Source: Tubiluchus corallicola | Lineage: Eukaryota > Priapulida > Priapulimorpha > Priapulimorphida > Tubiluchidae | DNA: 64,000 nucleotides | Assembly (NCBI GenBank): GCA_030141605.1 | Contig: JAQGDQ010000002.1 | Coordinates: 2,636,001-2,700,000 of the forward strand | Reading direction: 5' to 3' | Part shown: in pieces, positions 49,401 through 61,535 of the stretch | Numbering within the stretch: position 1 is the first letter of the stretch | How the letters are laid out: each line of letters begins with the position of its first letter | Translations under genes and position numbers: made by a program | Notes under the pieces: model-generated | Database searches by the model: none | What the model was told of the DNA's origin: nothing | What the model saw: the letters and a program-made list of their open reading frames with translations, nothing else

Positions 49401-52400
49401 TTACCTTTGCGAACAATTTCAAATAATTCTTGCACGAGTGGGTTTGCTAATAAAGAATTTAAAGGGCTGCCACCTTATGATGGTGAAACAGTAACCTGGG
49501 AAAGCTACCGAGCTCAGTTTGAACTGCTTAAGCAGATAAGCTTATGGAATAACAGAGAAGCTGGGTTGCATTTAGCATTAAAATTAAAAGGCAAAACAGT
49601 TGGTGTTTTGGAAACGTTACCACCTAAGCAACGGTAGGATTATTCAGTTCTTTCAAACGCTTTAAGTCGTAGATTTGGATGCCAAAACAGGGAAAGCGTG
49701 TACAGAGCACATTATAACAGCCGCGTGCATCAAATCAATGGAGATTCGTCACGCATATCCTGCGGTGGATTTAAATTCTGCTGAACACCAACTCACTCTA
49801 AAATTCATAGACGGTTTGGGAGACCCTGAACTAGCAATACACGTGCAACAAAGTTCAACCACCAATTTATCAGATGCTTTAGCATCAGCGCTTTCAATCG
49901 AATCAATTCGCCTTACTGCTAAACGCACAGCAGAACTTTCTGAATCTGCCAAGGCGCATAAACATATGCTTAGAGCTCAACAACCTGTATTTGATTCACG
50001 TTCAATTTTTGGGGAACTGGCAATTTCGTATACTATAATTGCGGAGGTCATGGACTTTTTGCAAAGCAATGTCCAATTGTCCATCTCCTGCAGTTTCAGC
50101 GCAGGTCCAGCGTGGGCAATCGAGTCGAATACCTATAACATCAAATTCCGCAGCTCCAGACAGAAAAGGTTTCACCAGAGTCCAAATATGCAGAATAACC
50201 CTAGTACTAATTCAAACCAACCGCGTTGCAGTATTAGTCGTCCTCACCATCCGCCACGCTTTTCAATAGCGGGTGGAAGGAGACCGAGACAACCGTTCAC
50301 CCGCTGGCATAAAACTGCCTCTGAGCGTCAAGTTAAACCATCACTGCGCTATACAAGCAGTCTCATTAACTTTTCTGATGGCTTGTATGTGGCCGGATCC
50401 ATTGAGTTGGAAAATGAATTCGTACTAAACCCAAAAGAGCTACACGAGCATTGTTTAGCAAGCGCGGAAACCTTCGTGGATTCCAAACGTGCAAAAATCG
50501 CGAGAGCAGAAACTACGCTTCGCGATATAAACTTAGATTTTGCTCATAGCCCCTATTCTTGGCTTTTTGCAAACTACTGAGCAACCGCCACCTTGGGAAC
50601 AAATTTCTGCATTGATACCAGAAATCAAAGCACTCTGGCAACAATGGGGAGAATGGTTGAAAATGGCATTGTTCAGCACCGCTGGGAGTCTCCTCAGGGA
50701 AACATTGTACGTTATCAGCGGCTTGTTCCCCGCAATTTTCGGGAAAGCCTACTGACTGGTTTTCACAGTGACCCATCTGCGGGTCATTTTGGTCAAAATA
50801 AGACCTTTCCAAAACTTCGTGAATGTTATTTTTGGCCAGGAATGCGAAAGGATGTTAGGCTGTGGATCCGCTTTTGTCATGAATGCTGTAGTAAAAAGGA
50901 CCACAAAGAAAGCCACGAGCACCTCTGCAAATGTATCGCGTGGAAGCTCCAATGGAGCGAATTGCAACTGACATTGCAGATCCTTTTATGCTCTCAGACT
51001 TAGACAACAAGAACGTTCTAATTGCAATAGACTACTTCACAAAGTGGCCTGAGGTTTTTGCTATTCCGAACCAAAACGGTTGCATCAGTCCTAGTGAACG
51101 AGTTTTTCTGCAGGTTTAGACTACCAGGTGAGATACATAGCGATCAAGGTCGCAATTTTGAGTCGCGTATTTTCCAGCAATGCTGAGTTGCCATAAAAAC
51201 TTGCCATGATTAAAGTTTCGTGCGCAACAGAATGCTTACTCTATGAACTAATTATTCTTACGTCTTTACTTCACAAGATGTTGGGAATTGCCAAAATTCA
51301 ACCGGAAAAGCTATTAGCTTTGATAACATTAAGTAAAGTTTTAAAAAACAATCAGAGCATTCGTAGCATATAAATTGCTAATTAAGTAAAATTTTAAATT
51401 ACTGTATCTTGTCAATAAGATTAAAAATACGTTTTTCTCTAGTGAGTGATGCGCCCTCGAGGGTGAGTCAGCGACATTGTAGCAATTGGCACAAACATTT
51501 TAAATTATTAGTCTAGTTACATAAGTTTTTCCAGCAGGTGAGTGAAATGCCAAGTAATATAGATTTGCACGGAAAGTTTTTTGGGTCATAATTTAACATT
51601 TATTTTTCGTCCCCTGATTTACGTGGCGCAGCGACGTCATGTATAGTGCCGTCGCAACAGTATTGCGGGAGATTTAAAATGAAGACAAACGAAAATTCCT
51701 TTCAACGCGAATACGATATGTGCATAAAATTGCTGTAAAGTAATATAATTTCTTAAGCCGATTTTTCTGAAACCTACTTCAGGTGCCCCTTTTCTTGTTC
51801 TTTAATAACTCGGGCAATGACTAAAAATTTTTTCTTATGTCCTTTTAGGGGCTCCGTATCGTTAACCCCGATTCGAAAACCAAACAATGAAAGAAAAAAC
51901 TACATCAAGACAATTCATTTGATTATAAATCGTCGAAAAAGTCGGCATTGGGTCTATTGCAGAAAATATGCACATGAACTGACCGACTCTGTTTATAGAA
52001 TGAGCGTTACCATTCATGATCTTGAAAAAATGTCCACCGAACTTTTTTACAAACCTTAAACCTTAAGGATTACATGCATATATAATACAACAAATTAGCA
52101 TTCGATGCCAGATTTGAAGATTGTATTAGGTTTGCATTAATACGAAAACAAGTCAAGCCAGGGCAGGTGCGTTTTTTAGAGAACAAAAAATCTAATTTTA
52201 AAGCTGCTCATTTAGGGTACTGTAAATTTACAAGCTATATTTTTTTCAGTGTTATATCAGTGAAAAAACCTCATTTGTTGATATCATTAAGGCTAAACCA
52301 AATCGGGTTACAATTAATGACAGAAACCTACCTCTGTCTAGTAATTGGAAACCTACTTTTGTTGTTATATTTTAAGCCTCTACAAACAAGTGTTACAAAC

Positions 52401-52786
52401 CACATTATAACTGCTTGATTACTAAGTTACTAATTAATAGATTTCTCCGTTATAACGAAACGAATAACGCTATAAGGATTAGAATGAAGAAAACTATTTA
52501 CTGCTGCAATTCAATTAAAAATAGGCACACAGAGCAGATGCAAAATTCACCTTGTCGCCTCCACAGTACTTGCTGCCAGGTCTGGGCAACTTTTCCATTG
52601 GGCTTTCTGGAAATCGATCCGAATATCGTGAACGCACAGTGAATTTTGCAAAGATTTCTGGACCAGGAAGGAAATCGTTTTCTGCTTTTGGAGTTTTCTT
52701 TTTTCAGAAGCCGCGGAAACTAGTGGCGCGCCTGGTGGCAGAAAGGAAATTACGGGGTTCGGCGGTTTCTCCACGTCCACTGATAC
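46423..52786 (-). CDS. Dual-specificity phosphatase-like protein, probable pseudophosphatase (5' end missing)
   Basis: Four exons on the minus strand: 52786-52551, 48437-48247, 47741-47584 and 46986-46423. They have GT-AG junctions and phases 2, 1, 0, giving about 380 residues with an upstream start still unfound; the first exon seen follows an acceptor in phase 0. The N-terminal ~200 residues are low complexity, rich in Ser, Arg and Tyr. The last exon holds the DUSP fold: LDNLFIGNIEAA, WLGVNDCETTDM with the usual general-acid Asp, FIEAARRKDKNVLVHSLNG, SSRSVCAILQYLM and GFQRSLEIWERRL. The signature HCxxGxSR reads HSLNGSSR: the catalytic Cys is Ser (AGC), so catalysis is not expected. It may bind phosphoproteins as STYX-type proteins do. 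A 4.1-kb intron contains a retroelement. Confidence 0.8.
48590..51190 (+). mobile_element. Degraded Ty3/Gypsy-type LTR retrotransposon, internally deleted
   Basis: Plus-strand frames, broken by shifts and stops, show a gag-like region. It includes FKGLPPYDGETVTWESYRAQ near 49470 and FIDGLGDPELAIHVQQS near 49810. A zinc knuckle near 50030 reads YNCGGHGLFAKQCP, with its first Cys replaced by Tyr. Directly after, from about 50690, comes an integrase H2C2 zinc finger (HSDPSAGHFG...CHECC). The start of the integrase core follows (ATDIADPFM...IDYFTKWPE, then HSDQGRNFES near 51140), and it ends abruptly. Protease, RT and RNase H are absent, so there is a large internal deletion. LTRs were not identified. 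It lies antisense within an intron of the phosphatase-like gene and cannot be active. Confidence 0.85.
51305..51750 (-). repeat. Interspersed repeat, copy 2 (about 440 bp)
   Basis: This is the reverse-complement partner of the repeat at 20460-20910. It begins just after the truncated integrase of the Gypsy remnant and so may have cut into it. Ends are approximate. Confidence 0.8.
51751..52550. other. Intron sequence of the phosphatase-like gene
   Basis: A frame at 51817-52059 and another at 52167-52418 have no recognisable domain. Nothing is assigned. Confidence 0.4.
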
Positions 52787-53174
52787 CTAAAAAACATCAA
52801 AGTAAGAATATTCATATAAAGAGTAAGTAAGGTAAGAAACCATTTGTTCTGTTAAAAGACATTTAACCATTATTCTTATTAAACATACAGATTAAGGCTG
52901 TATAAAAATTTCATATATTTGAATAATAAACTTTCTAAAATTTTATTTTGAATTGTGAATACAAAATACTAAGTACAGTAATTGCTTTACAAAAGTTTTA
53001 GGCACATAGTAAAACATGAAAACAAAACAAAACTGATATACCGTACCATTTTTAACTAATTACCTGCCAGCCAATCGCGCAAAGAACTCAGTGCATTTAG
53101 CACAGTTATCTAATTACCCCTTCCTAACCGACACCGGCTTTTCAAATATCGTAGACAAACTTTATAATTGTTTC

Positions 53175-54062
53175 ATAATAACACAAAGGCGGAACCAGGA
53201 TTTTTGAAAGGGAGGGGTACAAATGTGACCAAGCAGAAAGGCGGCTGCGGAGCAGAAGACAGAAGATTGGAGTAGAAGACAGGAGTAGCCTTCCCAGTCG
53301 CTAGTTAGGGGATCTAGGAAAATGCATTTTCCTACTTTTAAGCCCATTTTTGAGCCTTCTGAAACATACTTAATGACTAAAATTTCGAAATGGTGACTAA
53401 AATTTTTGGACATTTGTGTCTTAGTTTGTTGTTACAATAACTGTAGCTGCTACTTCCTTGTGTAACAAATAACAATAAATGACATAAATATTCTTGCACA
53501 CCATTGCCCTTTATAATGCCTTATTATTGTTTTCTTGTTGTCTCTGCACTATCACTGTCATTAGCTTTCTTGTCAAAGTTTTTAGGATAATTTTATTAGC
53601 TCACGAGTTCTAAGCATCTTGCTAATTGCCAAAATTACAATGACTGCTTATTTTATTCAAGAAAATCTTATTTTATTTAAGAAGTATTTTTAAACGAACA
53701 TTTTATTTCTGTACATTGATATATTTTTCTTGTTTTATCCATGATTTTTTAAATAAAGTTTTTGCAATGAAGAGTAAAATTTCTGCACTTAAATAGCAAT
53801 TATTACAATAATTGGTATTAATAATTTAGTATTTTGTCAACGTTCAAGGCACCAATTCGTTAATAACCTTAACCACAAACACAGCTAGACGTGTAGCGTG
53901 AATTTACACCTACCCTGAATTATATAACATGCTTCCTAATTTCGCAAACCTGTTATCTAGGGTTGCAGTATTAAGTTAAATTTTCCGTCTTTACACTTAA
54001 CTTTTCAATATCAAAAGGGAGGAGTCCGAATCCCCTGGACCCACCTCTGGGTTCGCTTCTGG
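53175..54062 (+). mobile_element. Possible non-autonomous DNA transposon with short inverted ends
   Basis: The left end reads GGCGGAACCAGGATTTTTGA. The right end, reversed and complemented, reads AGCGAACCCAGAGGTGGGTC, so about 9 of the first 11 bases match as terminal inverted repeats. G-rich GGGAGGGG and GGGAGGAGTCC segments flank both ends, as in common invertebrate elements of this style. No transposase frame is present and no target-site duplication was established. Confidence 0.4.
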
Positions 54063-56900
54063 AACATTTTGTATTTAATAACGCAAGAAAAATTGATGAG
54101 AAAAATGCAAATGCTAAGTCTGGCTGCTGTACACTGCAAATTTACGTGTAAAAATGCGACCGGCAAATCTTTTAAGTTAAATGAGTGTGATTTTTATTCA
54201 AAAAGATCAATAATCTTTAAGCTAAATTTTAATGTGGTTACATATAGTATTGATGATAAAGAGAAGAATTGTTGGAAATCGTTTTGCGACGTTTGGCTGT
54301 TTGCTACATTTGCAGCTGCTGCTGTTAACTTTTCTTGCCTATTTCTTTTCTCCTGCAAATTTTTATTATTTGTGAATTTCATTTATATTTATGTATTTAT
54401 ATATTTATTTGTGAATTTTGAATTTTTCTTTCAATTGCTGCTTCAACGTATTGACTATTAAACCATGATGACAACAGTAATCAACATGGCTACCAGTAGC
54501 AAATTTATTGCAGACCCAAGTCACAACAAAAGTTAGCAAGGAAAACGCTTTAAACACGAAAACAGAATTCACTTAAATGAAATGGCAAAATTCGCTTAAC
54601 GAATATTATCTCATCTTTTAAAGATTCAGTCCTGGTTTTATATTTTCAGAACGCCGAGAAAAAGAATAATAACAGCAGTAAACACCAACACAACAACATT
54701 GCCAGAAGTGAAGAGTATGTGAGCCTAGATAGCAGCTTCAAAGTTTTATCATCGCGAGCAAGCTGCTGAATTAACAATGCTTCTTTAAAGAATGGTAATG
54801 AGACGACGAAAGGAAAACATCTAATGTTTATTTGTGCTCTTTAGCGTTTGCTTAATGCTTACAGCTATTTCTAAAAAGCAGCTTTTAAAGAAATTAAAAG
54901 AAGAAATTTTACAGAAATGTCTAGAATTAAACCCAAACCAAATGATAAGCATATTAACAAAAAACCAGCAGCAGGGTTTATCAGTCAAGATTAAAATGCA
55001 TTGATGATGTGTGCTAAACTATTAATAACATTTCTACAAAGAAACCTAACCCAAAATTTATCCTGGTTTTGAACAAATACAAGTTTATGTATTGCCCCAT
55101 TCCAAAGGTTGCTACGCTTAGTTGGAAAGCTTTACTAACGCAAATATAAAATAAAAATACTAACAAAACTATGCAGCAAATTGGAACGCTATATCCTGCA
55201 CAGAAGCCTAACTTTATATAACTTCATACAAAATGAGAATCACCAAGTTAAATATTCCTAAGCGCACAGATAATAAATGTTGCAAAATTATTATAAATTC
55301 TTATTCGTTCGCCATTCTTTAGACAGGATCGTTTCAGCAGATGAGACAAGATTAATCGAACTGTTGATGATAAACCGTATTTCGTGTGGGAGAATTTTAG
55401 GATTGAAATCAGGACGTAATTGAAACTGAGAAACATTGAATTGTTTGTCACGATGCAGTTTTCTAGTTTCTTTAGATCCCGGCTCCTATATCTACATTCC
55501 TATACGATTCCTATATCTGTAAGTGAAAAATTGTGTCACCCGTCCAGTGAGGACTAGGCATTATTCGATTATAACTGCAAGCAGTTTATAAACTTATCGT
55601 TACATTCTTGAGATTGATTACTTTAACAAGGCAACTAAATGACCCAACATTGGACCTGGCAATACCTGTTAACAAGCTCTTTTCTCAACAATTATGATGT
55701 TTAATGGTCTACAACGAAAGTTATCCCTTAAATTTTATTGCAAAAAACACCTGTAAATGCTTTCTTACACGAATTTGACAAAACTTTATACTAACATAAG
55801 AAAAAAGAGAAATGACTTAAAACAATTCAAAATCCCAAAAAACAATGAAAAAAGAAAGAAAAAACACAACTTATCAAAGTGCTTCTGCAGTTTATCTTCA
55901 GGTGAAAAACAAAAGACAAAAAAGTCACATGGATGACAAACTGCAGTGACAGTTTTAAAAGTCGTGTTTTTCTTTATTTTCCCTATTTTTTAATTTAGGG
56001 ATTTTTTAAATTTATTGTTGCTATTCTTATCATCAAGAATTAATACGTATAAAGGAGCAGTTGCTCTTACAGAGATTGAATGCGTGAGAGCTAACTAGTA
56101 GAGAGCAAAGGTTGTCAGGTGACAACTGTTATTAGCTACAACGAGATAAGGAGAGAATGACAGACAGGTTTTTACTTAAACAAATCTAAATAACGTAAAA
56201 GAAATTTAATTTGGCTTCGCTAGTATAGCGCTAATTCAAGTGGTTGTAAATCTAACCTACATCGAGATATTACAAGGTTAAGTAAATCATGCACTGTCAA
56301 GATTTAACAACGTACATACTATCCTAGGTAAACTACTTTTGCAAAGCGAAATGTACGAGGTATATAATTTTATATCTAGACCACAAAGCAGTAGAAATTT
56401 GCACGGTAACTCAATAACGACAAGACACAGTTAACAATCCTAGCTACAGTCTCAATATGACAGAAGTAGGAAATACTTTCAAGCTGAAAAAGCAGTAGAT
56501 CTGTTGACATCTTACGTGTTTCATGGTGTACACTTTCCTAATCCCGGTTTGTTGAGTTTGGGCGGATGAGGCTATTTCTCCCACCCAGAAGAAGTTTACA
56601 ATCTAGAGTGCAGAAAGGATTATGTCATTGTGTGCACTTTCAGAAAATGTGGTAAGCCTCTTTCAGTTATTTTTTGTGGAAATAAGTTTAAGTTTAAGTT
56701 TATTAATTTATAAATCCCACTATCTATAATACAATATTGTAATTGGTTGTACAATGCACAATAATAAAAGCTAAAATAAGTAAAAACTGATAAGTTGCTA
56801 CAAAACATTAGAGCTAAAGGATTTGAAGTTGGCAAACTGTCATAATATCATTATAGTAAAACTGAGAAATATTAAAATTGATATAAAATAAAGTTACAGA
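54063..56900. other. Non-coding interval
   Basis: Very AT-rich. A 130-codon frame at 54069-54461 ends in a hydrophobic, Phe-rich stretch that looks like composition bias. No gene is assigned. Confidence 0.4.
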
Positions 56901-56939
56901 TCACATTCATTTTTTGCTGTTGTTGATCCCATTTTAGTG

Positions 56940-57430
56940 CGCACCTAAGCACCACAAGTGCTAGAAAATCTCAAGGAACGAGCTAGCTTGTACTCCAGTA
57001 ATCATATTTTGCAAATAAGTAGGCGACATTCCATTTAATGCCTTAAAAGTTAAAATTGAAATCTTTAATTGAATTCTGAATTTCTCTGGAAGCCAGTGGA
57101 GATAAAGCAGCACCAGCATACTATGTTCAAGCTTTAGTGTGAAAGTCAGGGGTAGCAGCCTTTTGCATACGTTGCGGGTCATTAAGCAAATTTTGACCAA
57201 AACCAATAATTAGCAAACTGTGACAGTAATCCAGATTGCTAGTAATGATGACATAATTTGACATGAACTAGTGTTAACATCGTGTCTTCCTCCGAATTTG
57301 TTTTAGTTTCGACAAATGATAAATAATTTTTTACATATGTTAGAAACATGTGTATCCATGGTTAAAGACCTGCCCAACAGTACACCCAAGTCCATAACAG
57401 TACTTAGGGGCCAATAGTACTTTCTCCAAT
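56940..57430 (-). mobile_element. LINE (non-LTR) reverse transcriptase remnant
   Basis: Minus-strand translations contain SNLDYCHSLL, then QRMQKAA, then LHWLPEKFRIQLKISILTFK with ALNGMSPTYLQNM. This is the characteristic order of the thumb and C-terminal RT region of Jockey/CR1-type LINEs. A further upstream part has the usual LGCTV.Q...H-like block. Several stops and frame shifts interrupt it, so it is dead. Confidence 0.85.
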
Positions 57431-59009
57431 TTTAATACGTTTTGATTTATCTTCTCATGTAGGAATTTAACATTGGAATTTCAATGTAACCGTAAGATTA
57501 TAGTTTTTTGGAGAAGTAATGTGTAGCAGGCAAATGGTATTCAGTTAAAATGCATTTTAGAGTTTAATTATATTTTAGCCAATTTGCAAAATCAGTGACT
57601 GCAGCAATACAACCTTTTGGCGTTGCCCTATCAAAGTTAAACTGTTATTAGTGGTCGTAATTCACTAGATATGTGTTTACTAAATATCTCCAAAATGTTC
57701 ACAAAAATATAAGAATGCTTAATGTTGTAAGTGAATTTGTCCAATTAAACTGAATGTAATAATTATATCAAAAGCATACTGAATTACGATATTCTTAAAC
57801 GAAACCTCGGTGCGCATAATAAATTAGTGAAATATGCTAAACAATCATAAGAGCAATTGCAAGCTAATTTACAAATACATGTTTTTTGCAAGAAACACAT
57901 GGATGACACAAATTGTGTACCGTATATTGGTCGATCTTGACTATAAGAAGAAGTTTGATACACGCATCCAGGACATTCGATGCCCAGACTTACAGCTGCT
58001 GTAAACCATTTTTAATTTTTCATAACGGGCTTTGCATAAGTCAAGCGACATAAGTGTTTATCTAAAGCCCAGCACAAGCTCAGGGTAATCCTAGCGCTTT
58101 CAAGAATATGATCGTTGCTTCAGTAAAATAGTTAATGTCAAGTGTTAGTTTATCATGATCAGGGTATAACAAAGTAATATAAAAATGTTTGCCAATGCTA
58201 CTGTTTCTTGTATCTGTTTTAACTGTAATGTAATGTAAAATTTTCTTCTTTTACCATTCACATAATGCATATTAGGAATGACGTTAAACATGTTCTGGCT
58301 TTTTATCAATTTTAATAAGAAATAATAATTAATAATAATAAACAGATGACGACAGCAAAGCTGTAAATGTAGCAACAGTGTAGGTGGTGAACTACACTGA
58401 CAACAAGAAGAAACTATTATAATCGGGTTCCTCTAAACTTTCTTTGTTTATTACGTGGATTTCTGAATAAGCGCATGAAACATTATCACATGGTTTTCGT
58501 TAACCAAATAAATATAAACGGTGCAATGCCAATAAGCTACAAGTAGCCTGATTAATAAGTAGTTTGTCAAAAATAGTTTGACTAGCAGAGTCAGCCAGGA
58601 CTTAATAGAAATTGGCATAATATAAAACAGAATTACAGCCGAATTAAAGTTGCCGCATATTAAAATGCTCGAAAGAATGTGATTTTATAGTTCCATGTGC
58701 GTACAATCGTACAATGAAAGCAAACAATTCTGTTGTAGCTGATATTCTAAACAGTGACGTCTACTTGCATTCTTTAATATGGATCAAGTGGAGAGACAAG
58801 CTATTTGTACATTAATTTTATTTTAACTTTATAATTAGTCTTTGAAAATATTGATGTGTAGTTTGTAGTTTTAATTTTTTTATACATAACTTGTATTTTA
58901 TGCTATGTGGACGAGAAGTCTGAAATAAAGGTGTAATAAATCTATAAAGTCAAAGCTTTAGAGCAAGTCAACATTTTGTCCGAGACATTAAACATCATAT
59001 ACATTTCAG
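57431..59009. other. Non-coding interval
   Basis: No gene or repeat was recognised. Confidence 0.4.
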
Positions 59010-59103
59010 ATGGTCAAACGGTGGTTCTAGAAAGTACATAAAGCCAAACCACTATTATCCATGGAACTGCGTTCCAAAAGAAGCTATAGAAAAGAATTGC
59101 AAG
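59010..59103 (+). CDS. Possible orphan internal exon
   Basis: The acceptor TACATTTCAG and a donor GCAAG|GTACTG bound 94 bases open in one frame. The encoded peptide begins WSNGGSRKYIKPNHYYPWNC and continues VPKEAIEKNCK. The composition (Trp, Cys, Pro, Asn) looks protein-like and unlike translated AT-rich noise. It starts with one base of a split codon and ends in phase 0. No neighbouring exon was found inside the window, and no family is recognised. Confidence 0.3.
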
Positions 59104-59982
59104 GTACTGTTACTGCTTTATCCCACACTATTTAAATTTAATATTTGCAGCAATTTTAATATTAAATCTAAGTAATATAACAAAAAATTAATTTCTTAAC
59201 GCAATCTCATTTTGAGTATTTTTCTTTCATTTTGAGTACCATTCTTTTATCATAATTGTTAGCTAGCACTGCATTATTGGGTTTATTGAAATTTTAAATA
59301 ATAATATTCTTTATTTCAGTTCGTAGACGGTATCTGACTTAAGCCATAAAGATGCGGTTACTAATAAAACTAGTTATAACGACATAAACTTACAGGTTAC
59401 AAAAATTAGAAGTAATTAAAAATATTTACATAAATGACATACACATTTAGAGTACATTAAAATTTCATTCCAATGAGCAAAAATGTTAGAGCACATTAGA
59501 GCATCAGTATGGTAAATTACAATATTTTAAGATGCTGTTAGAGGAGTTCCAAACACGTCATCTAAAATTATGCACATATAACTCTACCACAAAGAATTTT
59601 ACCACAGCAGCGTAATACGCAATTTTAGCTTATTAAAGTCTTAAAGTTAAACAAGTTATATTAAAGTTTTATTTAGACTACAGATTGCAACAATAAAACG
59701 ACGAGCAATATAACTTCAATAGCATACTTTACATTTCCATTATCTGATAATGTGTGACCTAGATACTTAACGTTATTACTTATTCTGATTTTCTTGGCAC
59801 AGAGCATGACATCGCCAGGAGTTACTTCACGTAAACTATTTCGACAAATTATACATACATTCTGATGTGTTTCTGATATGCTAAAAACTTATCACGAGCA
59901 AACATATATGTTATTATTTTTAATTCATTTAAAAACATAGACGATCTGCGAAACGATAATGTTCAAATACATATTTCTAAAG
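59104..59982. other. Non-coding interval
   Basis: AT-rich; nothing recognised. Confidence 0.4.
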
Positions 59983-59985
59983 TAA

Positions 59986-60962
59986 GGCCGCGTTTCCACT
60001 ACACCCGCACAGACACAGACTTTTTCTGTATGACTCACACGGAAAAGAGTTGACGCAATAGAGCGCTTTTGTAAATCATTGTTTACGTGTTTGCCGTTTC
60101 CACTGCGTCCACACGGAAAGCCACGTACACGCACAGATCCGCACTTTAATTGTCAATCCTTTTTTCTGCGAACGGACAAGTTCATTTTCGTAATAAAGAA
60201 GGACTAAATTATGTAAGCTGTAGAATTTGGTTTCCCCTCTATGATACGAGTACCCATAAATGCAGTCACAGATACTTTACAATATCTCTGCTAACTGAAA
60301 TAGTTTTTGAGGTCTGTAGTGAATGTTGAACATTTAGTTTTTGTTATTGATTTTATTTCTTTCCAAAGTTTTGTAAATTTAGCTCGGTATGTGATTCCTC
60401 CTTCAAGGGATTTTTTAAATTTACAGTAAACAATTACATGCACTATATGCTACAATTCTTACAGTATTTCGACGTTGTCGTGTTGATCTATTGCTAGTAC
60501 ACGTTTTCAAATTTACATTGCATAATTGTACAGTTGCAACGATGAAAATCACATGCGACAAATATTTCTCTTTCGTCAACTATTCTGTTTCAACGAATCA
60601 AAGTGAATATACCCAATCTATTTAAATTCCAAAAATACGGAACTTTGCAAGTTGCATTCTTAATTTAGGTACGTCTTCCTCATCCACTGTTGCGATGTGA
60701 TGATATTCGCCTAGCTGTTAACTGTTTTCGAGCTCAAAAACGATGTAATCGTTTGTTGTGTTGCCGATTTGCCCTTTTCTTTAACCGACGTAGCAAAATC
60801 AAATTACTGTTTCTTCTAGAAAGCCCAAAATTTCGCGGCATCTATGATATTTTGTGTAAAATGCTACGGAATGAGTGTGGACCCAATGGAAACAACTTTT
60901 GCGGACGTAAAACGTGCGGACAAAAAAGTCTGTGTTTGTTCGAACGCAGTGGACACGCGGCC
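59986..60962. mobile_element. PIF/Harbinger-type MITE (977 bp)
   Basis: Terminal inverted repeats of about 45 bases are visible. The left end is GGCCGCGTTTCCACTACACC and the right end, reversed and complemented, is GGCCGCGTGTCCACTGCGTT; both later contain CACAGACTTTTT. The element is flanked by TAA on each side (59983-59985 and 60963-60965), the 3-bp TWA target duplication typical of Harbinger elements. No transposase is recognised. The internal open frame at 60690-60965 runs into the right repeat and has no known domain. Confidence 0.85.
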
Positions 60963-61111
60963 TAATATGCCTCGGCACTTAAATGACTTCTAGCAAAAAA
61001 TAATCATTGAGACCAAAGTCCTGCAGGATGACTTGAAATACATGCTGCACCGATATCGGGGCAGGGACGAAGAGGTCTTGAAGTTAAATTTTAATTATCG
61101 AAACGCATCAC

Positions 61112-61112
<1 letters not shown>

Positions 61113-61187
<75 letters not shown>

Positions 61188-61218
61188 CTCCCTCTCTCTC
61201 TCTCTCTTTCTCTTCCTC

Positions 61219-61261
<43 letters not shown>

Positions 61262-61275
61262 ATCTGTGTCTCTGT
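61113..61275 (+). repeat. (CT)n and (TCTG)n compound microsatellite
   Basis: CT runs are followed by about seven TCTG units and further CT. Confidence 0.97.
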
Positions 61276-61384
61276 CTTTCACCCCCTCTCCCTTTTTTTA
61301 TTTTTAGTACTACATTTCCATTGAGTACCGTCTTTGAATTACCTTGGACTCAAGCCAAAACTAAAAAAAAATAAAGTACATATA

Positions 61385-61535
61385 CTCATGATATGTATTA
61401 TTATATATGTATATGTGTGCGTGTACGTGTACGTGTATGTTTATGTTTATGTGTATGCGTATGGGTATGCGTATGTTTATGTTTGTGTTAGCGTGTATGC
61501 GTATGCGTGTGCGTGTGCGTATGCGTATGTATATG
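61385..61535 (+). repeat. (TATG/TGCG)n-like alternating purine-pyrimidine tract
   Basis: About 140 bases of GTATGT, GCGTAT and GTGTGCGT units alternate purine and pyrimidine almost strictly, a composition that can favour Z-DNA. Confidence 0.85.

Noticed and set aside
54069-54461. 130-codon frame with hydrophobic end
   Set aside because: Phe/Tyr/Leu bias follows local T-richness, with no homology or start context.
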